Positions 11,997 to 25,122 are shown, counted from the first letter of the stretch. The stretch is 64,000 bases of DNA from Hyperoplus lanceolatus (GCA_026929865.2 CM049417.1:17402501-17466500); one strand, 5' to 3'. Program-made: numbers and translations. Notes: a model not told the origin generated them from the sequence alone.

Positions 11997-12477
11997 AGGT
12001 GCTGTAAGCAGAATGGTTCTTTTAGCTAACTTCCTGTCAGGCCCCTCGCTCGTCCCTACGTCACCACATTAATGCACTGCGGTCTTCAAGCAGCAAGTTA
12101 TCTAGCATCATCTCAGATCCATAAGTGTGATAAAACATGATAAAAACCATCAAAACAGACATTGGGAAGGATTTGTACCTGCTCCGCCATTGTAGGCGCA
12201 TACACATTCACCCATCTGTTGCTCTGGCGTGCACCGGCAGTGAGACCATGGAGTGTATATACTATATACGAGTGAGACGAGTGTCGGTTTGTAGCGTTCT
12301 CTCTTCTGATTGGGTAAACATTTCGGGATCCTCCAATAAGTTTATTTGCCGATTACTTGCAAAGCAGCTGACTGAGAGATCGGCTTTATGAAACGTGCAC
12401 ATTATGTAAGTGATCACTGTATAAATAAAGAGCGATTTAACACTTATATTAACATGAATAAACCGCTGACTTCACCT
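11997..12477. mobile_element. TTAA-flanked MITE, Kolobok-like
   Basis: The unit begins AGGTG and ends CACCT, with TTAA directly outside each end (11993-11996, 12478-12481). The ends are imperfect inverted repeats (aggtgctgtaagc / gctgacttcacct). It is 481 bp, and its small reading frame (12137-12391) is not protein-like. TTAA targets fit Kolobok or piggyBac; the AGG-type end is nearer Kolobok. Confidence 0.65.
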
Positions 12478-12984
12478 TTAATGTTGTCATGTGGTGGTAA
12501 GAACATTGAGATGCATGGAGTGACTTTGTAGTTTAGCATCCCGATGAAGATAACATTGGGAGAGACATTTAGTGATTCAATCCCACAGAGTGCATGTGTC
12601 AGTTAGGTGTCTGAATGCATGAGTGTATAACATGTGTCATTTCTTGTGACACAAGCTGATGCTATTCATTTAGCTTGGTCCCACAGGCCAGCTCAAGTTA
12701 ACCGCTGCACATGCCAGATAAGTAAGAAACACATTGGTCACATACAGAAAATATGTGCATGTCAAATCATTTGTCGTTTTAACTAAGGACGTAGAGAAGA
12801 CGTGGCAAGTGTCCAACTCATCTCTATACTGGTGTGACCGGACAACACCATCCACTCCTCTTCTTCTTGTCTGGTCTGCCATGTCACTAGATTCCGAAAA
12901 ATGAAATAAGGAAATTATTGTATAATAATAAGATGTAGGCTATAATCTTCAACCAAATTAAAAGGACTAGGTATGTTTATTGTT

Positions 12985-13140
12985 AAAGCTAAAGTGCGTA
13001 ATTTTTTTATATAAATTACATTCATTTACATTTCGTTCAGTTACATTCAAGCCATCGCCAAATGAGTTGCCACAAAGATGATAAAGCCTATCAGTTCCAC
13101 AAAACTCTCTGTATTTCTGTGGAGTTTACACACTGATGTC
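12985..13140 (+). repeat. dispersed repeat copy A (AAAGCTAAAGTGCGTAA family)
   Basis: It shares with 16851-17010 the string aaagctaNagtgc, then ttacattNaagccatcgcc, and tcagNtccacaaNa before ctctgtatttct. It is a diverged, probably 3'-truncated copy of the same MITE family. Confidence 0.6.
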
Positions 13141-13872
13141 ATCTTGAATGAGCCTTTCTCCTTAGCCTAGTGCATGATGGGAAACGTATGGTTGTCCCAT
13201 GGTCAAAGAGAGTTATTGATTTAGATGTCGGTTAATAACATGATGTTTATGATGAAACGATGTCAATATATTTGTCAAACAATGGCAGTCTGCGATAAAA
13301 TGCAATACATTAGTGTCCTGTATGGTGGCCAATGTGCAAGAAGCTATGAGAAAGTGTCCTTACACATAGTTGGACTAGAACTGCTGCACAGCTGGGACTA
13401 GTTACTGGAGCTTCAGAAACTTTGTTCCCATTTTATTTTTATTTTTTTTCTGCCGTCTGTGTTCCTTATGAGAAATAAACTGGAAGTGGTGAGAAAAATC
13501 AGCGATGCGTCACTGATGGGTACTCCTGAAGAAAATCGGTGCATGGGAAGATTATGATTTTATAAATAAACTGAGCTCTCTGGCACTCAGTTTGCACAGG
13601 TTTTCCATGTCACGCTGAGAGAAACAAGCATGCGCGGTTGAGTAATAGTAAGGCAGTGGGCTGGGCTGGGTTAACACATACCCTACAAGCAGCAGGGTGG
13701 TTCCAGTGAATCTATGCTCCCTTTATTAGAAGGAGCTACTCTCTCTTCTCTGTTCTCTCCTTCTGTTTCTGTCATTAAGCCATCCCTTTACTGGAAGTGA
13801 GTGGCGTTTATGGAGCCCCACTGTGAATTGAGAAAGTGGAAAAATGTGCTCAGTCAAGAACTGACAACTCTA

Positions 13873-13965
<93 letters not shown>

Positions 13966-15000
13966 GGAATACAGCAGAGGAAAGTTAGCTGAGGTTATAT
14001 GGGCACGTTTGTCAATATGCCACAAAGAGAGAATCACTACAAGGAGTTGTGTGTAGGCCCGTCTTGCCTCTTGTATTTTCTTTTTAACATCCCCCTCCCA
14101 CAATGGACAAATAAAATATTGTTTCTTTTTTTACACCATCTACAGACTGTGATGTATGTATGGTGGGGAGCCCTTGCTCCCTGTCCCCATTCACTTCAAT
14201 ATATATATGCTTATTTAGCTTGCCAGCAGGTAGCTGACATCAAATATAGCCAATACCACAACATAAGTGTCAACAGTGTGAATGAGCATATGTAGTGCAA
14301 CTTGCAGTAGCGTCTGGATAACTGCTATTTGACCTGGCAACTCTGGCATGATCTTTAGGTAACTCCCTGTGGTGTTAAAATGACAAGATCTTTGGAATTC
14401 TACCATCAACATCCCCACCATTGAGACCCTACCATCTTTACGCAACTGTACACTGAGACTCTCCAGTACAGTACAGGAGACTCTATATGACGAGGAGCAT
14501 CCCCCATATTTATTTTATTTCCAATGAAATGCAGTGTTACCACATACTATTAACACATTACATTCAAAAGTGAAGAAATACGGTTGGAGTAGAGGTCAAT
14601 GAATGAGTGTATTCAGTGGAAAGTCCCTTTAAAGTGAGCGAAAGTTCAATCAGAAAGGCTGATTCATTGCAGTCTCATCTATTACATTCACACATACAAT
14701 TCTTACCCCACTAACCCCAGACTAGGGACATTAACATTATATAGACACTATTGGCTTTGCCTTCTTTGGGTTAATGAGCCGCACGTCAGTGTATTTGCCC
14801 AGCTTTCTGTTTGCTTCTTGCTTGACCGTATGCAGTCCTGTTGAGATCTTTGCAGGACTTTTGATCTACCCGCTGCCTGCTCCTTGTTGGGTTTTGTTTG
14901 CCTGTTGGATGGCTTCCCTGCTTTGACCTTTGCCGATCCAAACTGGAGTATACTTTGAACTTTCTTAAAAGAAGGAACTCAAAAGGGCAATCTAATGGGG
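13141..15000. other. intergenic with (GA)n microsatellite
   Basis: No exon recognised. An interrupted (GA) tract at 13876-13962 produces Arg/Glu and Ser/Leu repeat reading frames that are not genes. Confidence 0.6.
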
Positions 15001-15165
15001 TGCTCCGGCGGCGTAGTGGATAGAGCGCATACCATATTAGCTCTGACCTTCGTTGCAGTGGTCGTGGGTTAAAATCTGACCTGTGGACCTTTACTGCATG
15101 TCATCCTCTCTCTGTCTCCCCATTTCGACTTTGTACTGTCTAATAAAGCTTGAAAATGCTAAAAA
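15001..15165 (+). mobile_element. tRNA-derived SINE
   Basis: The head ggcgtagtggatagagcgc resembles a tRNA A box. A decayed B box (gtgggttaaaatctg, 15065-15079) follows. Then comes the fish SINE-like body tgcatgtcatcctctctctg and a tail with tctaataaag and A-rich repeats. It is transcriptionally dead by B-box decay, as far as sequence shows. Confidence 0.65.
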
Positions 15166-16850
15166 ATTATCTTTAATAAAGGTCGATCTAATAAATCTTA
15201 ACATGATTTTGAAATTAAAGCAGCATTTTGTTTTTTAATGAAAGACAATTAGAGTAGGCCTATAGGCACATCTATCTGCATTAATAATATGCATGTATTT
15301 TATCATCCTTGGTTCTGCATAGCTCTACCGCAAACTTGATAGACTATTCACAACCCAGCGTGATGTCTGCAGCGCCCCTTGATCGTCCCACCCCCCCCGG
15401 CCAGCTACTGCAAGAGGGGCTGGCAGCATGGTGGCAAAGACCTGAGGTGACCAGGTGTAAATGCAGGGTTAGAGTTTTGACACACACCCTGGTTACAAGT
15501 GGTCTAAGGCCCACATGTATCTGGCTAAATATCTAATCTCACTTTGTCATACAGGCTCTGGTATTTCCTTACTTGGTTTGTGTTGTTGCGATGGTTCCAG
15601 TGTACAGGGAAGTGCAGCAGACTTCAGACTCATGTAAATATTTGTTTTGTCCTTTCTCCTCAGACAGTCTTGTGTTTTTCCAAGACACTGTCAGGAATCA
15701 TCACACTGTTATCACGTTCTGGGACCATAGACACACACACACACACAAACACACACTGACTCATGAGCCCTCATTGGTGGCGCAAAAAAAAGAGACAGTG
15801 AGTCATTCTCCTCTGCAGGTAGGGAGGAAGGGCTAAGGTGGAAGTCATAAAATTGGTGTGCAAATAAACCTAGCAACTTAAAAGTCAACACTGATTTGTT
15901 TTAACCCTAACCCTCTGACCATCTAAATATGCTTAAACCTAACCAGACCTTAAAGCTATATTGCGTAACTTTTTCATATGCCAAATGACTGGACACAAAG
16001 TTGATCAGTTCCACAAAACTGGTCTGGTTAACAGGCAACTGATGTTTTAATGTACACAAGTTATCATTTTCAATGCGTCTACATGTCTGTCTGTAATGCT
16101 GTTTTGAGAATACACCAGGCCACCCAAGGACGCTGGCTGGAACTTGGCAAGATACAAGCCCAGGTGCAAGCAGTGCCAAGATGCAATAGTCCATGTACTG
16201 TTGTTATCTGTGAAATCAATGCAGGGCTTATCTAGATTAATTCTTGTTTAAATGGGTGCAGAGCAGGTATGTGAAGTGTTTGGGTTTGTATGGTAACGGC
16301 CCTGGTTATGTAACTGTGCACCTCTAGGTGTTTTATTTCGTGCAAGTGTATTCATGAATGGAGTCTATCAATCTTGTGTCTGTACATTCGGTCTGGCTCA
16401 CAATAACCCCACCCACTTACTCACTCTGACCACATGCAGGTAAACACAGGCCAAACTGTTTTATATTCCTTTTCCTCCTTTAACTTGGTGGTTTTTACAC
16501 ACCAGAGCGCTTCAGCATGATTCAGCAATGGAAAGGGTTATGTAAGTAAACCAGTAAGGAGATATAAAGATTTCAAGTGTCTGTGGTATAACATTCTGAG
16601 TGAGTGTTTGTGCATATGTGCAGCATATACAAAACATATGGAGAAATTAAAAAGAAAATGTAAGAAATTTGAAGCTTTGTACAGCTTTGCTTCATAGAGT
16701 GCTTCCACTCCTTACATACTGTATTACTCATTAAGATAAACTTCCTCTAGTCGCTGTTGCAAATATTGACGGAGCCCTGACAGGGTACATTTTAAAGGTT
16801 CTACAAGCAGTCAAAACTGGTTTCTTTTAACATGATGTTTTGTTCACCTT
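15166..16850. other. intergenic, one repeat fragment
   Basis: No gene recognised. 15952-16030 (aaagctatattgcgtaactt..., cagttccacaaaact) is a fragment of the same dispersed family as 12985 and 16851. Short (CA) runs occur near 15731. TAGGCCTA occurs at 15255-15262. Confidence 0.5.
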
Positions 16851-17232
16851 AAAGCTATAGTGCATACTTTTTTGAATAAAAATAAATGTTGGTTACATTA
16901 AAGCCATCGCCAAACAAGTGGACGCGCCGATCAAGCCTTTCAGCTCCACAACAGTCGCTCTGTATTTCTCAGTTTGGCAGCATTTGCAAACTGGTGTCGC
17001 CCCCCCCCCCCCCCCCCCCCAGACTCTGGCGCAGGAGCCTGAGAAGTGTCCAAGAAATGTTGCACTTGATTCTACTACGAAGAAAAAACTTGAAAGTACA
17101 ACAGAAGGTATAGAATCCATGCAATCACCAAAGGCTTACCTCATGTAAAATACATTTGCAAATACCGTGTAGTACCGGTGATGACTCAGAGTTCCTCTTA
17201 GGGGCTACAGAAGTTACTCACTATCGCTTTAG
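16851..17232. mobile_element. MITE of the AAAGCTATAGTGC family, with C21 tract
   Basis: The left end aaagctatagtg is mirrored by the right end ctatcgctttag (17221-17232), preceded inside by agttactca. A (C)21 run occupies 17000-17020. The target site may be TTAA on the left (16849-16852) but is altered on the right. It is noncoding. Confidence 0.6.
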
Positions 17233-20200
17233 TTGCCACACTATGGCATAAACTGTACTGAAGGTCATTTTGAAACAGATGGACAAATGTAAATGTCTAA
17301 ACTTGTTTATGTGCACTTTATCTGTATGTGTGTAAATGTATAGCAGTTCCACAGGCATATTTACCTTGTCCATCATTGTCCATATAACACTATGATGTCT
17401 TACCCTCTGAGTTTGAAAATTCTCTCTTATTTTTGCACACCCCTTTATCCGCCTAATCATAATTTAAACAGTAGTTGGACATTTCATACAGTATGCCGAA
17501 GGAAGTGAATGATAGAATGAAAAAAAGCAGGCAGCTTAATAGAAAAAACATTTGTATTATACTGCTTGACTGGAACTCCTTCTTGGCATCTTCAATGCAT
17601 ACCTCCTCATACCAATTCTATTCTATTCATTCTTGCCATGTTTTTTTCCCAAACATACCACAGTGCTTAAAAAAAAGATAAGATAACCTTTAATCTCAGT
17701 CTCCATGCCGGGGAGTCAGGATGTGTGACTATTTCTAACCCCTTGATTCATTTCCTGTTTTAATTCCCATCAGGCATTGCTGTGGTCTGACGTGACATAA
17801 TAATATTTGGCCCATGTACATACAAGGGGTTTCTATAGTCCCCTGAGAGTTGAGTAAATACCTCCCTGACAAAAAGGAGAACTTTGCAAAGGAACATGAT
17901 CTTTCACACTGACTTGGGCTTTACAGTGATGGAAGCAAAACTATTTCAGAAGACTTCAGTATTACTGTATAGGTTGTAGCGTGTCAGTAGTTGTTATAAC
18001 ATTTATTAATGTCTCTTTTTGTCAAAATTCAATATTCCAATGTTTAACCTAATGCCAGTAAAAGCAGTTCATCTTTTCAAATACATATAAACAATAGAGA
18101 TTTTTATTAACCAACTGACAAAAGCCTTTTCTGCCTTTTCACCACAGTTTAATATGTCTCAAGCATTCAAATGTCAACCTGTTTGCCCCATACATGTTGC
18201 TTGCACAGGTGTTCCGTTTGGCATAAGCTTTTCCTATCCTGGCTACCTCAACCTTCCCGTCAGTTGTGGTTTATGTTGAATGTAGATAGAAGATGGCAGT
18301 CTTGGCCTTAGTTTATCTAAACATGTTTCAGTTTCTGTGTATTTGTTCAGTTTTCAGCTCTCTCTTTTCTATATATTATTGTGTGCCTACAATTGTATAT
18401 ACTAGGCCCTACATCTTATATTAAATTGTAAACATGCATATACTGTACATATCCATCCATTCAATTCAAACACATATTTTTTCTATTATTATTCATTTTT
18501 GGGTCCTTTTTGCCTTTTACATTTACTTATATTTTCCCCTGTTTTCTCATCCTATTTGTGACATACTTTCTATTATTTCCCTTTAATTGTTAAGCTTTGT
18601 TGTCCTTGGCTGTTGTGTCTATTTCTATGTAAACGCATTGAGAGCAAAGAAGAGTACAGCTTGTTCAATAGAACTAATTTTGATTCTATACAGAATTAGT
18701 CTATTATATCAATCATTCATAAACGTGTCACCTTGAAATTTAGAATCTCTTCAGGTAATGAGTTTTTAGAAAGTAGTCCCAAATTATAATTTAAACAAAA
18801 TCCGATTATCATACCAGAAAAAACTGCAAGTGGGAAGTTAGTTCTCATTGGAATGACTATGTAGGCTATATAATTGAGTGGGATACTGTGGTGTTGTCTT
18901 GGCAACAGTGGATTCCCATGTTCCCGATGCAAGCACAAGGAATAGAGTGGGTGGTAGAAGTTAAATTTCCATCTCTAACCTGATGTGGAATGTACTAACC
19001 ATATCCTCAGGGGGTTTTGGGGTTTTTCTTAAAGTGACAGTAAAAAGATGGGTTGATGCGTATATATTTTTAGCCACACTGTGTTAACAAACAGCAGGGT
19101 GACGTAGCAGTAACCCCAGGGGTGAAACAAAACCCTCTACAAATAACTCATGAGCTCACCGGCCCATCACTCACAGCTATCTTCATATAGCTCATGTTGT
19201 TGTTGTGTTTTGCATTATGCGCTCACGTTTTCCAAGTTATTCCAAGTGGTAACGGCAGCTTCTTAAACTTAAATCATAAAGTAGCTGTATTATGTGATTT
19301 AACAAGACAATTAAAAGTGTTACGAGGCTCAAACATGTCCACTGGGAGTTAAAGGGAAAAAAAACGCAAGTACAATGTACAAAACAGTGTTATGGGCCTA
19401 TAAAACATATATTAGCATAAAGGGCAGTAAATTGCACAAGACAATGACATCAGGGCAGTCTAGTTTCTATAACATCTTGTCTCACTTTATAATTATTCCT
19501 CCACCGGGCCAATTTTCTTTGACAAAAATGTCTAAGTTCTATATGAATGAGATCATATCTGAATCTGTCTTTAATTTTTTTTTTTTGCAGCTTTATTTTC
19601 AATGTACACGGTTCCTTTAAAATTTGTGAGGGTCATTTTGTAGCATTCTTTTTTGAAAGCTATCAGCCACAGAATCAATATTTGATTGGCCAGTGGAGTG
19701 AGATGGCAGATGACTTCATATTGTAGTAAGGTTAAAGTTGAGTCAGGTTCAGCATTTAGGCTCGAGCTCTTCTTTACTACAGGACCCCCAATGCATCAAC
19801 ATAATAGTCTCTTTATATTTGTTTAGTCTGTAGCACACTGAAGCCCTAAGAACACTTAACTGCATCACCTTTAAAAGAAAATGACATATCAACAGTAAGT
19901 ATTTTGTCAGAATATTTCTCCTGAACAGCAGTAGATGTCATGATGGCCCCAGCGCCATTCTCTGGATGGAGCCGAGCTGCCATTGCGCTAAATAGGAACC
20001 ACCCAGACAGTTTTAATTATTTATGTGTTTGTGCCACGCATAACCCTTCTACAGTCATAACAATGTATATTTTCTCATTGGAGATTCAATTCCCAATATC
20101 CAAAAATATTCCATCAAACATATTTCCCGTGCAGAAGGCCCTGATTGCCTTGGCTTTTCTTTTATAGATAAAAGTGGTTTCAATTCAAATCGTTGTGAGT

Positions 20201-20334
20201 CTGCCAGAGGGCCTCATTCCAGAGAATTTCCATTGTCTGGTCATGTCTACCAGATGCTCGGTGAGTCGTGGGTTAAGGAATGCTGCAAGTCGCCACCAAA
20301 TTTGGGTGTTTTGATGTGTCACCCCTCAAAGTGA
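17233..20334. other. intergenic, no gene recognised
   Basis: AT-rich sequence without recognisable exons. aagataagataacctttaat near 17676 resembles a LINE 3' end seen in fish (Rex1-like), at low confidence. It ends at the target site of the hAT element. Confidence 0.45.
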
Positions 20335-20342
20335 GAGTCTAC

Positions 20343-22434
20343 CAGTGTTGGGAGTAACGCGTTACAGGAAGTAATGCATTACTGTAATGCATTACGTTTT
20401 GCTGTAACGCGGTAATGTAAGGCATTACAGCAAAAAATGGTAATATGTAACGCGGTACATAGCTCAGAAACGTGCGTTACAATGCATTTTAAACCCGAAA
20501 TTGACTGGTTTGTTGTTTTTATACAAATTGGCCAACACCGCGAGTTTCGCAGAGTAGAAAAAAACCCACGCTAATGTTACTGCTAGAGGAGAAGAAAACT
20601 CGATTTGCTGCTACAATTGATTCCAAAGATGCGCTAGCCTACTGGCTTCCGTCTCACTGCCCAAGTTATTGAAAACTTTTGTGGTGTTTGGAGACTCTGA
20701 CGTGAAAGCACGTATCACTCTGTGCTCAACGAGCAGCGGGTGCTGCCGCGAGCCCCTCCCCGTCTAAGAGCACTCGGAGGCGGTCAGTCTCGGAGCAGCC
20801 CCTCGGAGCGAGTCCCTGCCTGCTGTCAGAGCAGAGAGGTGACACACCTCCGCGTCCAGGCTGCAAATGAATCGCGCTGTTGTTAGGTGCGAAATCGGAG
20901 ATAGTGTGCCACTAAGCTATTTATGCTGAAGAGGTATTGCTGGATTAAGGAGTTATTTAGAGATATGGCAAGCAAAAAGTTGACGAGTAGGGAGTTGGTG
21001 TTCACTCGTTCTACGGCCCCGGTCACGGTGCGTCCATGCGACGCAGCATTATATATATATTAATATTATCATATTATAATGATAATAATGATGATAATAG
21101 TAATAATGCAGAATAGAAGAAAAAAGGAAATAAAAATGGTAGTGGGTAAAAAAAAATCATAAAAAACACCTACTGTTTACATGAGTTTTGTGGTGTAGTT
21201 CTAGTTCTAGTTTGCAACTGTTGGCTTACAACAAAGTGGACATCATTACAAATGGATGGAGGGGTGAATCTGATTAAATAAGTTCAACTCTCTTTCAAAA
21301 TATCAGGTATTTCATGGAAATTACATAATAGCCTACAACATGGCCGCCACCATATCACGTCATAATATGCTAATTAGATGGGAAAATTTACTCCCCAGAT
21401 AAACTTTAGGTCATTCTCAATATTTGTCTCATTTACACTTTGTCTCTATCTCAAACCACTTTCAATCCAGAGCCTTCTGCAATTTAAGTGTCAAAATCTA
21501 GTATTTTTAAAAATAAAACCCGGCGCCTAAAGGGTTTGCTTTGATGCAAATTATGAAATCTTAACATAACGGCGGCAATGATGGTGCGTAAAGGACAGCG
21601 CAGTTGGCAAGCTCTCCTCAGGACTACAAGTGCTGCAGCAAAAAAGTCACAATAAGAGTTGATCGCTTTGTCGATTCATGCCTCTGACACACACGTCGAC
21701 TCCCAACATAATGAGTGGATGCTTTGAATTAGCAAAGGAGATATAGCCTATTAAGGCTACTATTGTTATTATAAAATGTCACGCAAGAGAGACGATAAAC
21801 AAACATAATGGGCAGTTATCATTTAGATTAGATGGCAAGATGATAGAGAGACGATAAACAAACATAATGGGCTGTTATCATTTAGATTAGATGGCAAGAT
21901 GATAAGGCAGATTCTTTGGAACAACTAAAAAAGGCAAAAGTTGATGATGATGTGAACAACTTGTTTGTGCTTTTAAGTCGCCAGAACGCAAGAAACAAAT
22001 CTTTGAGGCTCAATTTACTTTTTCAATCTACAGTAGTAGGCTCTAGCTCTATTGATATTAATATAGGTTAAATAAATACCTAAAGATACAGTATTTCTAT
22101 TATAAAATGTATTGCACCATGAGCCATAACTGTGACCATTATATTATATAGCATAGGCCTACTTGTGTTAGCCTTAAGCCTAGCTCAGTCATTATGCCAT
22201 ACCATGTCACCTCCTGCTGTGTAATGAGCTGCATTGAACACAAGAAGATCTATTGAGAACACCAAATCCATATTTCATGTTATTTTGGTGAAAGTAATGC
22301 AAAAGTAATGTAAAAGTAGTGTAATGCCTTACAATTCAAAGACAGTAATATTGTAATGTAACTAACTACTTTGAAATGCCAGTAATAAGTAATAAATACC
22401 GCTTTAAGCTTTTGAAGTAACTTGCCCAACACTG
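20343..22434. mobile_element. hAT element, 2.1 kb, with exact 8-bp target duplication
   Basis: The ends are CAGTGTTGGGAGTAAC... and ...AAGTTACTTGCCCAACACTG, a hAT-type inverted repeat. GAGTCTAC is present on both sides (20335-20342 and 22435-22442), an exact 8-bp target duplication. No transposase frame is open, so it is a nonautonomous copy. Inside are a GC-rich patch (20740-20870) and a 58-bp tandem duplication. Confidence 0.93.
21786..21903. repeat. tandem duplication of about 58 bp inside the hAT element
   Basis: Two consecutive copies of a unit beginning gagacgataaacaaacataa and ending gatggcaagatgat differ at only one or two bases, so the duplication is recent relative to the element. 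Confidence 0.85.
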
Positions 22435-22442
22435 GAGTCTAC

Positions 22443-22883
22443 GGATTGTCTGTATGTGAGATAATAACTTGATAATATTCTTTACTTTAAATGAATGCAA
22501 TGTGTGTTTCCTAAAACATGACATAGCAGCTTCGCTTTCTAGATGGGCCAAACAGCCTGGTTGTCATCAGTACAAAGTACAGGTAGCATATATTGTTTTC
22601 AGTATGAGATTTTTTATTGTAATTTGTTTTACTATCACTTACCATATATGCTAGCACCTTGTACTGTATAGTTAAACATGCCAAAGTGTTGTATGAATTT
22701 TAGGCAATTATCAATTACTAATCAGAGGAGTTTGGGTTTTGTTGTGCTACTTCTGGTACGTGACAAAATGGAACTTCTAGATATTTTCGGGGGGAAACAG
22801 ATAGTGAGCTGACTATCATTAATAAGAAACATGAGTAGGACATCCTCCTTCCTGCAGATGGCAGAGTTTCTGGAAAGTGTGTG

Positions 22884-22958
<75 letters not shown>

Positions 22959-23110
22959 CTTACTTGCTTGCTTGCGTGTGTGTGTGTTTGAATGAGACAA
23001 GAAGACCGCTAAGTGACTTTCCATATGCTCAGTCATGCTTTGAGAGAGGGAGACACAGAGAGAGTGAGAGGGAGGGAGAGAGAGTGGATGTGTGTGTTGA
23101 TGAAAAGGAA
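22443..23110. other. serpine1 upstream region with (TG)n microsatellite
   Basis: This is the 5' flank of serpine1. A pure (TG) tract lies at about 22878-22953, about 250 bp upstream of the promoter, followed by a GA-rich stretch (23041-23090). No exon seen. Confidence 0.6.
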
Positions 23111-23112
23111 GC

Positions 23113-23230
23113 CTGTCCAGACACTTTTTTGATGACATCATTGTGTCTAATGTGAGTGAGTAAGTGGGGTGCGTGGCCTCAGACCATGCAGCTCTACACT
23201 ATAAAAAGAGGGAAAGAAACGCATTCAGAC
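23113..23230 (+). promoter_or_regulatory. serpine1: serpine1 core promoter
   Basis: A consensus TATA box (TATAAAAA, 23200-23207) lies about 25-30 bp before the likely start site. Upstream are two CAGAC Smad-type boxes (23118-23122, 23180-23184), a CRE/AP-1-like TGACATCA (23133-23140) and a GCGTG core as in hypoxia elements (about 23171-23175). Mammalian SERPINE1 is induced by TGF-beta/Smad and by hypoxia. The correspondence here is inferred from short motifs. Confidence 0.6.
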
Positions 23231-23302
23231 ATTCACACTCAAGCAGTAAAGAAGACTGGAGCTAGAACAACATATACTAAATCTGACACATTTCAACTAG
23301 AA
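23228..23302 (+). other. serpine1: serpine1 noncoding exon 1 (5' UTR)
   Basis: About 25 bp after the TATA box a short leader runs to a strong donor, GAAG|GTAAGAG (23303). It contains no ATG that would compete with the start in exon 2. The start coordinate is an estimate. Confidence 0.55.
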
Positions 23303-23952
23303 GGTAAGAGCTTTAACTGGATTGAACATTTAGATCTTATGAATGTATTATGTTATTATAAGTTTAATGTTAAAAAAGGCTGACAGGGTGCGATAAAAAG
23401 GTATATATGAAGTAGTTAAGAATAACTCAAATACAAACTGAACAACAATCAGGATAGAATCTCTGTCAGTATAATGCTACCTCTTTAAAGCCAGACACTG
23501 CAGGTGAATTAAAAAAGATAATTATTACTATAAACCTATTTTTTGTATTACATTTTTTTCAGAATTGTTTGAACAAATGTGGAATTTTGGCAATGTCTAA
23601 ATAATGATGCTGAAATGTGCATCTCTTTAAAAAAAACTAAAATCTTGATGGTTCATGAAGCCAGATTTCAAATATTTGTTTCATTTTTACAACATATTAG
23701 TGTTTTTACTTAGATTTTAGATACGTTTTTATTTATTTTATAAATCTAAAATACTGTGTACAGGTCTTATGCATTTTAAACATGTTTTAAGAGCTAAATG
23801 GATCATAAATCAGACAATTTACAACATATCTTTCTGTATTAATCTTGAGAATAATGCTATAATGGAAAGTATAGCTGATGTAAGTGCTTAGAAGTTGAGA
23901 TTTGTTTCACCGTATTGAAATAACTAATGTTGAGATAATGGCTGTTAAAGAT

Positions 23953-24341
23953 TGTTACAGCCAGTCTTAAGTTAAATTAGTGTATGAATTGTTGACTGTT
24001 TATTTGGGGTAATTGAATTATTAGATGGCAGGGGGCGTGGTTTGGGCCACCTGTTAATTGCACTGGAGAATGGTAGCCTGGCAGTCCAGCCAAGTCACGA
24101 CATGAGTAGGAACTGTGGTTGAACATAATTTTGACCACACTTTAAGCCACTCGAAGTTCAATGTTTGTTTTCGCCAGCAACTTAAGCTTTTTCGTTTAGT
24201 TTATATTTATTTGTTATTTTGGAAACCTTTTTGTTCGACAATAAATGCTTTTTGGATGCAAGAAAACTACGTTTCGAAGTGCGTATCTCAAAACACCACA
24301 GTTAATGCTCCGGAGGCATCATCGTGTAGGATGCCGTGACA
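23953..24341. mobile_element. solo LTR with 5-bp target duplication
   Basis: A 389-bp unit starts TGTTACAGCC and ends GCCGTGACA (TG...CA). It is flanked by AAGAT on both sides (23948-23952, 24342-24346). It contains ACAATAAATGC (about 24238), a likely LTR poly(A) signal that gives + orientation, and no coding sequence. It lies in serpine1 intron 1 and is probably the product of LTR-LTR recombination. Confidence 0.82.
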
Positions 24342-24914
24342 AAGATGGTTGTATTGGAGAAGTATGGAGAAACAAACAGACTGGGTTTAGTAAAATAAAC
24401 ACCTAAACACACATTTTGGACATTTTATTTATACTAGTGTGAAAGAAGACAAAAAAAGTAGACACAAATATCAAAATTGAGCAATGCTTGAAATGACAAG
24501 GTATTTGCCTACATTGTCTCACCTTAATCAATAACCATAAAACATATATTCGCACTTCCAAATGCTAGCTGTTGATTGACAAATAAACCCAGTGCTTAAA
24601 GCTCTAAATCAAACAAGGCACAAGTAGGCTATAGTTAGCCTATATTCAGTCCTTTCAGCGGTGTCCAGTACTGGCTTCAATCGGACTAATGCATAGACGT
24701 GAAATCAAGCGGTGTGTGTGGACTTGTGAAAGCATGTTTGTTCTGCTTATGCAAACAGAGGCTGTGGTCGTATTGACCTCAGTGTCTCTTCTGTGACGCT
24801 GTCGCACCGTAACGCTGCTGGACATAGAATACACACATACTGTTGTCTGCAGTGGAAACAGATATAGATTTGACCGTTTAACAAGCCAATGCAAACACAG
24901 GCACATTTAAATAA

Positions 24915-24996
<82 letters not shown>

Positions 24997-25122
24997 TGCA
25001 TCATTCTCACCGTTTCTTCTCACTTCCCTTTGAAAATGAACAGTTTCTTCATTTTGACTTGATGATCCATCCAACGTCATTTGCCCTCCTCCAACTCACA
25101 CCTTTTTGTCTCTTTTCCCAGG

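Noticed and set aside
12137-12391. 84-aa frame
   Set aside because: It lies wholly inside a TTAA-flanked MITE and lacks any family signature.
15901-15917. Telomere-like TTAACCCTAACCCT
   Set aside because: Only two units; a similar pair occurs near 61262. Too short to be an interstitial telomere array.
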